Positions 1 through 7,735 of a stretch of 20,221 nucleotides of DNA are shown here, one piece after another. Source of the stretch: Zygnema circumcarinatum (lineage: Eukaryota; Streptophyta; Zygnematophyceae; Zygnematales; Zygnemataceae). Below the pieces are notes generated by a model that was given only the letters and a program-made list of their open reading frames with translations, was not told the origin of the DNA and made no database searches. Every line of letters begins with the position of its first letter. Positions within the stretch are counted from its first letter, which is position 1. The translations under genes were made by a program, and so were the position numbers. The DNA lies in NCBI GenBank assembly GCA_037447605.1, contig CM074815.1, positions 518,725-538,945 on the forward strand. The letters are read 5' to 3'.

Positions 1-480
1 ATTTAATGAAAATGGGGTATAGTTGCCGCGAGTCTGACGTTGCCACGTCGCGCGTGCTGATTGGTTGTGCGTTTCGTTGGATCGAATGCGCAGAAAATGG
101 GGTATATCGCGTTCCCATTCTGTCATTGCCACGGGTCGTTTTCTACGTACGACAGCGTTCGATTTTGATGTTTTATGTGGCGTACGGATTCGGTTAGGTT
201 GTCAAAGATGGATTTAATGAAAATGGGGTATAGTTGCCGCGAGTCTGACGTTGCCACGTCGCGCGTCCTGATTGGTTGTGCGTTTCGTTGGATCGAATGC
301 GCAGAAAAAGGGGTATATCGCGCTCCCATTCTGTCATTGCCACGTGTCGTTTTCTATGTACGACAGCGTTCGTTTTGAATGTTTTACGGGACGTATTGTT
401 GTAAATAGGGTATGTGTCGCAGCGTGTTAAAAGTGGCCACGTGGTGCATTCTAATTGGTTAAATCGCACCTCGCGCAACT
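1..480. repeat. ~211-bp tandem repeat array (2 clear units plus a degenerate third)
   Basis: The block beginning ATTTAATGAAAATGGGGTAT at position 1 recurs at 212 with only scattered substitutions, giving a 211-bp period. A third, much diverged unit starts near 403 (GGGTATGTGTCGCAGCGTG). Each unit carries a CCACGT core followed 10-15 bp later by ATTGGTT, an inverted CCAAT-box-like motif. The array probably continues left of the window. The short open frames here are shared by both units and resemble no known protein. Confidence 0.85.
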
Positions 481-614
481 GAACAGAACACAAAATTAAA
501 CAGCTTATGTGTTCGATCAGTTTCCGTTTCAGTTCACTTCACATAATTAAGGTTCGAAGACATTTCTATAAAAAGGCAACGCACGAGGATCTTGATCCGC
601 AGCCTGTTGTTTTC

Positions 615-835
615 GAGAGACAAAAATATGTTAGGGCCTGCCCCGATCTTCTCGGAGCGAAAGATCCGTCCGCCACGAGATCGTTCGCGGGTGTCCGTCC
701 TTCACAAGTGCGGTGAATCGCCGCCGTCGATTTCCTCGCAGACCGCACGCGACAACCGTTAGATCTGCAGCCGGGCTCGGTCTCAGCGGGGCTCGGTCGC
801 AGCGAATGGCACGTGCCCACGTGTCCCGGTGAGAC
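615..835 (+). mobile_element. Fragment related to the subterminal arm of the 10147-11092 element
   Basis: This stretch matches 10366-10570 of the Mutator-like element. Shared landmarks in the same order are GATCCGTCCGCCACGAGATC, then the TTCGCGGGTGTCCGTCCTT region, then a 'cctcgcaga' block, then a 'ctcgg/atctcagcg' block ending in 'gcccacg'. An inverted, shorter match lies at 10790-10880. It is a dispersed fragment without visible ends of its own. Confidence 0.6.
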
Positions 836-1077
836 GGTCAGATGGTAAGTTCGCGGACGGCACGCGGCGGCGGCTGGACGCGTCCATACGGATAATTGGT
901 AACCGAATCGGGTCCGTACAAATGTTGTAAGGTCGCAGCTTCGAGGAAAGGCGGAATACCGTAAAGGTCGGAGTCTGGACCAATCACAATTTGCCATGTC
1001 ATACACACGAGCACGTGGCAGTGTTGACCTGACTGTCACTTGTTGCGGCGCTGACCTGGTGATCTTGCCACGTCAAC
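836..1077. other. No gene seen; promoter-like motifs only
   Basis: No coding sequence is supported. The stretch holds GACCAATCAC (a CCAAT-type box) and several CCACGT/CACGTG cores (CACGTGGCA near 1013, TTGCCACGTCAAC near 1065), as do the neighbouring repeats. It may be more of the same repeat family. Confidence 0.4.
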
Positions 1078-1122
1078 GCTTTTTCGCTTTTTCGCTTTTT
1101 CGCTTTTTCGCTTTTTCTTTTC
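1078..1122. repeat. Octamer microsatellite (CGCTTTTT)n
   Basis: Four to five consecutive copies of CGCTTTTT end in TTTTCGCTG. This is simple-sequence DNA. Confidence 0.9.
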
Positions 1123-1459
1123 GCTGTGTGCCACGTATTGGGCCTGCGTGAGCCCAAGACGTGGCACTCCTGGCGCTTCTGTAGGAATATTCCCTTGCGT
1201 GTGCAGGCACTCTGGTCATTTTGTTTTTTTCGCTTTTTGTCGTCTAGCGCACCGACCTATCCAGCTTCGGCCGTCTGCCTTCTTGCCGTTTCCCAGCCAT
1301 CGATCTCGCCGGCCGTTGACCTCTCCGCGATCCTCGGAGACGATCTCAGCCGCCAGATATCGATCCCTCTGCCGCCCGTTGACCTCCCGGCCGGTCAACC
1401 GCCGGTACATATCCTCCGCCTGCCGCCTTTTCGGCGGAGTTTGGCATCGTTCGAGCTGG
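1123..1459. other. GC-rich upstream region of LRR-lipase copy A; no gene supported
   Basis: Overlapping open frames occur on both strands, but none resembles a known protein and none is conserved upstream of copy B. CCGTTGACCTC is present twice (near 1313 and 1376), with related CGGTCAACCG near 1393. It may contain promoter sequence for the gene to the right; that is inference only. Confidence 0.35.
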
Positions 1460-1492
1460 AGGGGGCCGCCGCGTCGAGCAGAGGAGAATGAC

Positions 1493-1531
1493 GTAAGCCC
1501 TAAACGTACCTCCGTCTCATTTCTTTTGCAG
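1493..1531 (+). other. Candidate 39-nt leader intron (copy A)
   Basis: GAATGAC|GTAAGC is followed 39 nt later by a pyrimidine-rich CATTTCTTTTGCAG|CGCGA. Donor, acceptor and length are all kept at 13457-13495 in copy B although bases between them differ. A second acceptor-like TTCTGTGCAG follows near 1602. Introns this short are unusual, so transcript data are needed. Confidence 0.35.
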
Positions 1532-1774
1532 CGCGACGGAGCCTCCCGGTTGCTCTGCTGAACGTCAAATTCACGTGTTTTTTGCCCGCCCTTCTGTGCA
1601 GGTGCTCGTTTTAGGGAATCATCATCATCTGTCAGCGCCGCGCTCCATATTCTCAGTGACAGAGCCGAGCCATCCATCCAGCCCTGAGACAGACAGATCT
1701 GTCGGGGGCGTAACGCGGCCTGCCGGGAAGTGACGCAGTGCGCTCAGTGAGGCCGGCTCATAGTTCCCCAACCC

Positions 1775-1830
1775 CTCTCTCTCTCTCTCTCACTATCTCT
1801 CTCTCTCTCTCTCACTCTCTCTCTCTCTCT
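1775..1830 (+). repeat. (CT)n pyrimidine leader of LRR-lipase copy A
   Basis: An almost pure CT dinucleotide run lies shortly before the ATGs. Copy B has the same arrangement at 14441-14490. It is probably 5' UTR or core promoter sequence. Confidence 0.7.
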
Positions 1831-2045
1831 GCCTGTCGTCCGTCCGTATCAACATGGAGGGAGGGAAGCGCCGCCAAGTTTGCGTTATTGAATGGGGGGA
1901 ACCGCCGGATTACGAGTGCTTGTCTCGTCCGTATATCCGAGCCGAAACAATGTCTCTCGTTGTCCCTCTCGCTTTCAGTAAATTTCTCGCTACCTGTCCG
2001 TCCATCCGTCTCAACATGGACGGAGAGAAGGGCGACCCCGGCCTC
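1820..2045 (+). repeat. Duplicated translation-start leader in copy A
   Basis: The leader 'ctctct...cctgtc(c)gtccgt...tcaacATGGA' occurs twice, with ATGs at 1854 and 2016, 162 bp apart and in frame. Copy B has one leader and one ATG (14513). The second copy-A start, followed by MDGEKGD, aligns with B (MEGEEGG) and is followed by conserved protein. The 54 codons between the two ATGs have no counterpart in B. Confidence 0.7.
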
Positions 2046-4154
2046 CCTTTTCTTACTTATGACGAGCAATGGCTGGAATCGTCGGAGGCCCAGTGGCTCT
2101 CTCGTCTGGACTTTTTAGGAGACCATTTCTTAGAAGCAGGAATCAAGCTGTTCTCAGAGCTGCGGAAAAGGCGAAAGAAGCAGATGGAGGACTGCAGTCG
2201 TGAGGATGGGCCGGCTGTCGAATTAGCGGCAGAAAAACTGCGGGGTTTGATTCTGAATATGGCAGAGGGCCAAGCCCCCGGTTTGACAGGAGGTCTCAGC
2301 TGGTGGAGAGAATATCTGAAGTCTCTGCCTGTTTGTAAAGGAACGCACATGCTTAATCTCAGCGGCTGCCATTCGGAAGACATTCCAATATTGGAGAATT
2401 CGCCACCTTTAAAGATTCTTTATCCACGTGACAACAATCTATGGCTGAACAACAACCACTTGAGCTCCTTGCCGGCAGAAATTGGTCAACTTCGTCGATT
2501 CAAAGAACTGCGCCTCGACCACAATGAGCTGACCTCGATCCCGGCCGAAATTTCATCTCTAGGGAAACTGGAAGTGCTATGGTTGAACAGCAACCGCTTG
2601 AGCTCTTTGCCGGCAGAAATTAGTCAACTTAGTCGACTCAAAGAACTGCGCCTCGACTACAATGAGCTGACCTCGATCCCGGCCGAAATTTCATCTCTAG
2701 GGAAACTGGAAGTGCTATGGTTGAACAACAACCGCTTGAGCTCTTTGCCGGCAGAAATTAGTCAACTTAGTCGACTCAAAGAACTGCGCCTCGACCACAA
2801 TAAGCTGACCTCGATCCCGGCCGAAATTTCATCTCTAGGGAAATTGGAACTGCTTGATGTGCGCAAGAACCCGCTGCTCACTTTGCCGACAGTGAAAAAT
2901 GCCCGTCTGAGACGGTATGCCCCGGGGCTACATAGTGGCTTGATCGCCCTAACGACCGGTGCGGTCATTGTTGATGCTTACTCGTTGCTTTATCGTCCGA
3001 AATACCTGTTGGCATTTCGAGACGAGAAATTCTTGATTTTCTTCACTTCAAAAGCACATCGTGAATTCGAAGAACTTTGGGAAGACGCGAAAAATGCGCG
3101 TGTGAGCAGCGCCGGGGGCCTCGTCATCGACTACTACAATAAACACATTTCCAAAAAGTTGACAATGGAGGAAGCTGCGTTGCAGATGCTAGCCTGTTCG
3201 TTGGTGTATCTGGATGAAAAATTCAGCACCTACAACGGCGACATCGAATTTAATGTAACAGAAGGCGTTTGTCGTGAATCTGTGCGCTGTTATGCGAAGA
3301 AGTACAGAATAAAGGACTCGACTTGCCACGAAGAAGGGTGTGTTGCCTTCCATTTGGTTCCACAAGGCAACGAAGCAGGTCAGAAAGCTCACATTATTTT
3401 GTTTCGTGGAACCAATCCCGATGCGAGGTTTGCTCCAAAGGGTATCCAGGCGGACATGAATCGACATGCAGTTGGGCTGACAGTGTTCAATAGCGTACAA
3501 AAGGATTTACAAAAATGGATGGAGAACGCGCTACGACGTGATGTCGGGGATGGCATCAAGCTGGTGATAACGGGCCACAGCCTCGGGGGGGCTTTGGCAA
3601 TGCACACCTTTGCCAGCATTGAGGAGCCGCTCCATCGGCAAAAAAATGTCAGAGTGGTCACCTTCAACGCTCCTGGAGTGGATGAAGACACCATTCGAAA
3701 CAAAATGTGTGGTGGTGGAGTAGATGTAAACTTGATGAAGGGGAACATCTGTATGGTTCGTCACGAGTGGGATATTGTGCACTACGCAGGAATGCTGCAA
3801 CCTCCAGGGACTGTTTTGTACACGGGGGATCTTGTAGATAAGCCGTTAAGCTCCTTAGAGGCACTTGCCAAGTCCAAAGTCCCTGTCTTGGAGCACTTGT
3901 GTAATTATGTACTCAGGTCCTGTGGACTGACCGCATCACCTCCCCCTCTTCAGGATCTCATGGAGGCAGTTTTCTATGCGCACACGGTTCCGGCTTTTGC
4001 GCTCCGCCAGATGCATGGACATAGACCAGTGGTTTCTAAGAGGGTGGAACACAATGAGGGTCATTGGCCTGATGATCTCGGAAAGGTTGCCGAATATGTA
4101 CGATTTTTTCGTGAAAAAATTGGCTCTATCTTGAAAGGATTGCTTCCGAAATAA
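2016..4154 (+). CDS. LRR / class 3 lipase fusion protein, copy A (712 aa)
   Basis: The N-terminal ~135 residues are conserved with copy B but match no family I recognise. Residues ~142-291 form seven 23-residue LRRs of the intracellular type (LxxLxLxxNxLxxLPxEI). After ~100 residues of linker comes a Lipase_3 (alpha/beta hydrolase) domain: ILFRGT (residues 461-466, near the oxyanion hole), nucleophile Ser522 in GHSLGG, candidate Asp586 in HEWDIVH, and candidate His679 or His683 in VEHNEGH. Family knowledge predicts acyl-ester hydrolysis of lipids; the substrate is unknown. No signal peptide or membrane span is evident, so it is probably cytosolic. The start at 2016 is chosen because it aligns with the copy B start; the in-frame ATG at 1854 would add 54 residues absent from B. 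The gene is intronless over its coding length. Relative to B it lost 82 LRR codons and gained 46. It could be an EDS1-like signalling lipase homologue, but no EDS1-specific EP domain is seen. Confidence 0.88.
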   Translation: MDGEKGDPGLPFLTYDEQWLESSEAQWLSRLDFLGDHFLEAGIKLFSELRKRRKKQMEDCSREDGPAVELAAEKLRGLILNMAEGQAPGLTGGLSWWREYLKSLPVCKGTHMLNLSGCHSEDIPILENSPPLKILYPRDNNLWLNNNHLSSLPAEIGQLRRFKELRLDHNELTSIPAEISSLGKLEVLWLNSNRLSSLPAEISQLSRLKELRLDYNELTSIPAEISSLGKLEVLWLNNNRLSSLPAEISQLSRLKELRLDHNKLTSIPAEISSLGKLELLDVRKNPLLTLPTVKNARLRRYAPGLHSGLIALTTGAVIVDAYSLLYRPKYLLAFRDEKFLIFFTSKAHREFEELWEDAKNARVSSAGGLVIDYYNKHISKKLTMEEAALQMLACSLVYLDEKFSTYNGDIEFNVTEGVCRESVRCYAKKYRIKDSTCHEEGCVAFHLVPQGNEAGQKAHIILFRGTNPDARFAPKGIQADMNRHAVGLTVFNSVQKDLQKWMENALRRDVGDGIKLVITGHSLGGALAMHTFASIEEPLHRQKNVRVVTFNAPGVDEDTIRNKMCGGGVDVNLMKGNICMVRHEWDIVHYAGMLQPPGTVLYTGDLVDKPLSSLEALAKSKVPVLEHLCNYVLRSCGLTASPPPLQDLMEAVFYAHTVPAFALRQMHGHRPVVSKRVEHNEGHWPDDLGKVAEYVRFFREKIGSILKGLLPK
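2508..2850 (+). repeat. 138-bp tandem LRR-pair repeat inside the CDS
   Basis: CTGCGCCTCGACNACAATNA starts at 2508, 2646 and 2784, exactly 138 bp (46 codons, two 23-residue LRRs) apart. The units are nearly identical at the DNA level, which indicates recent unequal crossover. Copy B has one LRR pair fewer, and its pairs are more diverged from each other. Confidence 0.9.
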
Positions 4155-4754
4155 GATCGACTCTCAAAGCGTGGCTTTTGTCCAGGTGGGCGACCTTTTA
4201 CTAATGACTGATTAACCGAAGCTATTATTATTGATAGAACTGGAAAGTCAATGTGACTAGCTAATTTTCGGGCCATGGCGTTCAGTGGCAATTTATCATG
4301 ATGCTCTGTCGAATCGTGCCATCGTAGTCTCTGTTCGCACTCTCATAATCAAGATTCTCTTTCGAAGTCAACCTCCTTGCTATCGCTCTCCCTTGTTCTT
4401 CCCCTCCCCATCCCTGCCTCAGCCACTCCCTTCCCCTTCCCTCTCCATCCCAACTACATGTTCCCTCTCTTTCAAACGCTAACCCATGGCTTACGCTTTC
4501 TCTTCCTTCCCACCCTGAGCGTTTGCAGCCCTCTTTCCTTAAACTGCATTGTAGACCGAGTCTCAGGCTTTTGTTTTGTCTCTGGAGAGTCTCCGTGGCA
4601 TTTCTTCCTTTCCTACTCCTTTCCTTCTCTTGCCTCCCCTCTTCCTTCCCCTCCTTGAGCTCTCCTCTCTCTCCCCCACTCCTTTCTCCCACCCCTCTCT
4701 CACTTTCTCTAACTCTATCTCTCTCTCTCTCTCGCTCTCACTCTCTTTGTGCAG
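4155..4754 (+). other. 3' flank of LRR-lipase A, pyrimidine-rich; no coding sequence supported
   Basis: It aligns throughout with 16751-17354 of copy B. The plus strand is strongly C/T-rich and ends in a long CT tract and TTTGTGCAG. The open frames here encode low-complexity Ser/Leu/Pro and differ between the copies by indels. It may be 3' UTR, possibly with a 3' UTR intron ending at 4754. Confidence 0.5.
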
Positions 4755-4895
4755 AGACTAAGGGAGATCTTGAGCACGCGAGCGGGAATGGGACTCCAGG
4801 TGGCCGACATTCCTCCGCGGTTTTTAGCAGAAAACTTCGGCAGTGAGCGGAATGGGTGGAGAGCTGTAGAAAGGAGAAGAGGAGGGAGGGAGTGA
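4755..4895 (+). other. Conserved block after a strong splice acceptor; possible 3' exon
   Basis: A (CT)n tract and GTGCAG precede AGACTAAGGGAGATCTTGAG, and the block aligns without indels to B for its first ~105 bp. One frame reads RLREILSTR...FLAENFGSERNGW in both copies. I count six replacement and three silent changes in the first 35 codons, close to neutral, and an alternative frame is equally open. It could be an untranslated 3' exon of the lipase gene or a decayed exon. No function is assigned. Confidence 0.3.
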
Positions 4896-5384
4896 GAGAG
4901 CTCGACGATGCGAATGGGATCCTCCCTTTAAGGGCCCACTTGGTGAGGGGAGGCTGTGCACGAGTTCGTTCGTTCTCGAGAAAGGCTTTGGGGCCGAAAT
5001 TGTGAATACTGTATATTTATCTTTTTGTAAATATTTTCAGCTTAGAGTGAAATAGAAAAAAAATCTCCTTGGAGGGGCAAACGGAGGGAGATTGTATATT
5101 GTATATTGTTTCGTCAGCAGGCACAGATCAGTTGGCACACTGTGCACAGTACTGAAAAAAAAAAGAGGGAAAGGAAAAAAAGGAAATGGGCGAATGCAAT
5201 TTCAGCATGCACATTTTGGCATGAAGTCGCGCATTCAACAAATTCCGGTTTGCTGTACATGTAAAGGGAACTCGATGCTTCCAAAACCTCAAGAGCCCAT
5301 CAATTTCTGAACCCTCAAAAACCGTCTAAAAAGAAAGGAAAAATAGAAGAAATAAACGCCTGTACAGATGCATCCCCCCTGGAC
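4896..5384. other. Intergenic region between convergent genes (copy A)
   Basis: No gene is supported. The interval is homologous to B beyond ~17850. It contains short A-rich stretches and TGTATATTGTATATTG. The small open frame near 5092 is interrupted or shifted in B and is not treated as a gene. Confidence 0.5.
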
Positions 5385-5572
5385 CTACAACCTGGCCATC
5401 GGCTGCAGAGCGTCCTTAGACTTCAATTTTGATTCAATGTCAAAGTTTTTTCCAATGTAGGCCTTCAAATAATTAATTCCCGGAACCACATTCGAAGCAT
5501 TGAGCGGCTCCCTCTGCGCCGATGCCAAGAGGTGTCCGTACACGTCCCCGTCGTACAGCCCAATGGCGGACC
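5385..5572 (-). pseudogene. Orphan last exon of acyl-CoA oxidase (copy A)
   Basis: On the minus strand, CTTGCAG is followed by an open exon encoding 61 residues that ends in a TAG stop. It reads GLYDGDVYGHLL, then REPLN, then a C-terminal ARL, which fits the peroxisomal targeting signal type 1. Plant acyl-CoA oxidases have a GRYDGNVY-like segment and 'DPLN' at the same place. It is 188 nt long and aligns codon for codon with the B exon at 18240-18427, with seven residue differences. Upstream exons, which should lie to the right, are absent: homology to B stops in the next intron near 5785. It is therefore a partial duplicate that cannot encode an oxidase unless spliced to another gene. Confidence 0.85.
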
Positions 5573-5880
5573 CTGCAAGGAACTTAGGGTTCAGGGGTTA
5601 GAGTTTTTGGGGTTCTAGGCTTCAGGGTTCAGGGTTTTAGGAGTGAGAGGAGAGAGGTTTTCAGGGTTATGAAGGGTTCAGGGTTTTAGGAGTGAGAGGA
5701 GAGAGGTTTTCAGGGTTATGAAGGGTTCAGGGTTTCTCAGGGTTTGCCCGGTACTCGAGTTTTAGGATTTTAGGGTTTTGAAGGGTTTTTAGGGTTTTGA
5801 AGGGTTTTAGAGTTTTAGGGTTTTGAATGGGTTTCAGGGTTCTGAAGGGTTTTAGGGTTTTGAAGGGTACTAAATTAGAA
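5573..5880. repeat. TTTAGGG-like degenerate repeats in the ACOX intron remnant
   Basis: The interval is filled with GGGTTTTAGGG / AGGGTTCAGGG variants, resembling degenerate plant-type telomere repeat. A perfect 49-bp tandem duplication (GAGTGAGAGGAGAGAGG at 5641 and again at 5690) is present here and single in copy B. The first ~210 bp are homologous to the last intron of ACOX in B. Confidence 0.75.
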
Positions 5881-6020
5881 GTCTAGCAATTCCCTCCAAG
5901 AACGGGAAAAAAATAAACAAAAAAGAAAGAAAACTGAACAAGGAGAAGCCAGGGGGCATCATTGCGTTTGGGCAAAGTTTATCTGCTGTTCCTTTTTTTT
6001 TCATTTTAGTTCTCTCCCCC

Positions 6021-6060
6021 CTTTCTCTCTCTCTCTCTCTCTCCCTCTCAATATATATAT
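6021..6060. repeat. (CT)n / (AT)n microsatellite
   Basis: A CTTTCTCTCTCT run is followed by ATATATATAT. Confidence 0.85.
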
Positions 6061-6080
6061 GTATACAATGCATAAATAAA

Positions 6081-6235
6081 GGGTTGATAAATCCACCCCT
6101 TTTTTGGATCGACACACCCCTTTTCCGCCGAGCAGATTTAATAAAGGTTTAAAAACGGAAAATGCTTTTTTCGCAACTTTCTGGAATCGATACAATACCT
6201 TTTTCCGTCGGGCAGACTTTATTTTACAAAAAAAG
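6081..6235 (+). mobile_element. Single terminal arm related to the 10147-11092 element
   Basis: It begins GGGTTGATAAATCCACCCCT and follows the left arm of the 10147 element base by base with ~20% differences, including CCTTTTTTGGATC, AAAACGGAAAATGCTTTTTT and TTCCGTCGG. No second arm lies nearby, so it is a truncated relic. Confidence 0.7.
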
Positions 6236-6876
6236 GGTCGAAACCGTAAAGTGCGCGTTCGCCCTGCCACGAGATGTACAGTACCCCCCCTAATATTTTC
6301 GCCATGGTTTCGACCGATATTGGACGAAAATTTTGGATTTGGAAAGTAGAATCAAGTCCGTGTTAACATTAGGCGGGCGCTCGTGGTTTCTCGAGACCGG
6401 CCTGCGGCCGTACTGTTTCTCTCTGTACGGAGGCGCCTGGCCGCCCAGCGGGCCCTGTCGCGAGCTCTATTGGTGCCGTACATTTAACTACGCGAGCTCC
6501 TATTGGCACCGTACATATACCGTACGGTTCCGAGATTTTATCCGTACTTGACGTACAACAAAATAGCGTGACCCATGTTCAGAATCCGTTTCGATTAGCA
6601 GATTTTGTATTGAAAAGTAGGTCAGGTTAGGTTAACACCCCTTATACAATAACTTAACACAAACCGTACTTAACGGTACTAACTTACCGTACTAAAAGTG
6701 GAAGTGAAAAGCAGCAAGAGCAGCAGCAGCAGCAGATAGGATAACATATAGAAAAGAAAATGGATAGATGGAATAAAAACAACTTCAAAAAAAATAACAA
6801 CATATGTTTGGCATATGAAGCAAAAACCCTAAAAACTTTAAATAAATAAAAATAGACGAATGAATAAACACTGCAA
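6236..6876. other. No gene seen; short direct repeats and CCGTAC motifs
   Basis: A 26-bp segment (CGCGAGCTC, then TATTGG, then CCGTACAT) is repeated with a 32-bp period at ~6459 and ~6491. CCGTAC/GTACGG hexamers are frequent. Beyond 6600 the DNA is AT-rich, with GGTCAGGTTAGGTTAAC and a short CAG run near 6717. Confidence 0.4.
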
Positions 6877-6946
6877 GTCGAAGAGGGGATTTGAACCCCT
6901 TTCTTACTGTTTTGCAACAGTTGCGTAACCAATCCGCCACTTCGAC
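6877..6946 (-). tRNA. tRNA-Cys(GCA)-like gene of bacterial/organelle type, probably non-functional
   Basis: On the minus strand the acceptor stem GTCGAAG/CTTCGAC is a perfect 7 bp. The T arm AGGGG-TTCAAAT-CCCCT is perfect. The D arm GCGG-ATTGGTTA-CGC resembles bacterial tRNA-Cys. The anticodon stem ACTGT/ACAGT encloses TGCAAA with anticodon GCA. The next base would be U73, the universal cysteine discriminator, and no CCA is encoded. The anticodon loop has six bases, not seven; the base before U33 is missing if the stem is 5 bp. That suggests a decaying plastid or mitochondrial DNA insert. A functional variant cannot be excluded. Confidence 0.7.
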
Positions 6947-7002
6947 TTAATGGGGAGGGGGAGGAATAACATACAGTCATACACACAATAAAAGCATAAG
7001 CA

Positions 7003-7104
7003 AAGGAACGAGAGGCACAAGCAAAGGCAAGGGAGACAGTGGCAAGAGCAACATAGCAAGGGGCAAAGGCAAGGGAGGCTAGGGCGAGGGCAAGGGAGGC
7101 AAAA
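7003..7104. repeat. Purine-rich GGCAAGGGAG-type low-complexity DNA
   Basis: Irregular copies of GGCAAGGGAG / GGCAAGAGC flank the satellite core on the left. The same material returns at 7620-7735. Confidence 0.7.
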
Positions 7105-7127
7105 TGCGGAATGTGGAAAAGGGAGGC

Positions 7128-7222
7128 AGAATGCGGAATGCGGAATGCGGAATGCGGAATGCGGAATGCGGAATGCGGAATGCGGAATGCGGAATGCCGA
7201 ATGCGGAATGGGAAATGCGGAA
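7128..7222. repeat. Heptanucleotide tandem array (GCGGAAT)n
   Basis: About a dozen consecutive GCGGAAT units occur, with a few variants (GCCGAAT, GGGAAAT) at the right end. Seven is not a multiple of three, so three units make a seven-residue peptide period in every frame. The resulting open frames are artefacts. Confidence 0.92.
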
Positions 7223-7229
7223 TGCAGCA

Positions 7230-7735
7230 GCAAAAAAAAAAAAAAAAGAATGCTGCAGCAGCAGCAGCAAGAGCAGCACGAGCAGCAGCCGCAACAACAG
7301 CAGTAGGAAAAGCAGCAGGAGCAAGAGCAGCAGCAGCAGCACAGCAAGAGCAGCAGCAGCAAAAAAAGAAGCAGCAGCATTAGGAAAAGCAGCAGTAGGA
7401 AAAGCAGCAGCAGAAAAAGCAGCAGCAGCAGAAAAAGCAGCAGCAGCAGGAGCAACAGCAGAAGCAATAGCAGCAGCAGCAGCACGAGCAGCAGCAGCAG
7501 AAGCAACAGCAGTAGCAGCAGCAGCAGAAAAAGCAGCAGCAACAGCAGCAGCAGTAGCAGCAGCAGCAGAAAAAGAAGGAGGAGCAGCAGAAAAAGCAGC
7601 AGCAGAAAATGCAGCAGGAGGCAAAGCAGCAGCAAGGGAGACAAGGGAGGCATGGGCAAGGGCGAGGGAGGCAGGGGCAAGAGCAAGTGAGGCAGAGGCA
7701 GGGGGAGGGGAGGCACGGGCAGGGGCAGGGGCAAG
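7230..7735. repeat. CAG/GCA trinucleotide tract with A-rich interruptions, then GGCAAGG repeats
   Basis: A run of AGC/CAG triplets is broken by 'aaaaa' every few units, and merges at ~7620 into GGGCAAGGGCGAGGGAGG repeats. All frames give homopolymer-like proteins (Ala/Ser/Gln one way, Leu/Cys the other), so the long open frames are not annotated as genes. Confidence 0.88.

Larger units (their letters stand above)
1460..5785 (+). repeat. Duplicated locus, copy A (LRR-lipase plus last ACOX exon)
   Basis: Collinear homology with ~13434-18605 starts near 'gggggccg...gtcgagca' and runs through the leader, the whole LRR-lipase gene, its 3' flank with pyrimidine tracts, and the ACOX last exon. It ends in the adjoining intron around GGTTTGCCCGGTACTCGAG (~5740-5785). 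Copy A lacks the 688-bp copia insertion and the 3' dispersed repeat found in B, so it shows the state before those insertions at these sites. Confidence 0.92.

Noticed and set aside
1854-2015. N-terminal extension of LRR-lipase copy A
   Set aside because: It is absent from copy B, which aligns from the second ATG. The segment looks like duplicated leader sequence. Kept only as an alternative start.
3189-3864. Several 65-120-codon minus-strand frames mirrored at 15800-16540
   Set aside because: They are antisense shadows of the lipase coding sequence, and their conservation follows the sense gene.
7128-7222. CRISPR-like array
   Set aside because: The repeats are contiguous 7-mers with no spacers, in a eukaryotic context.
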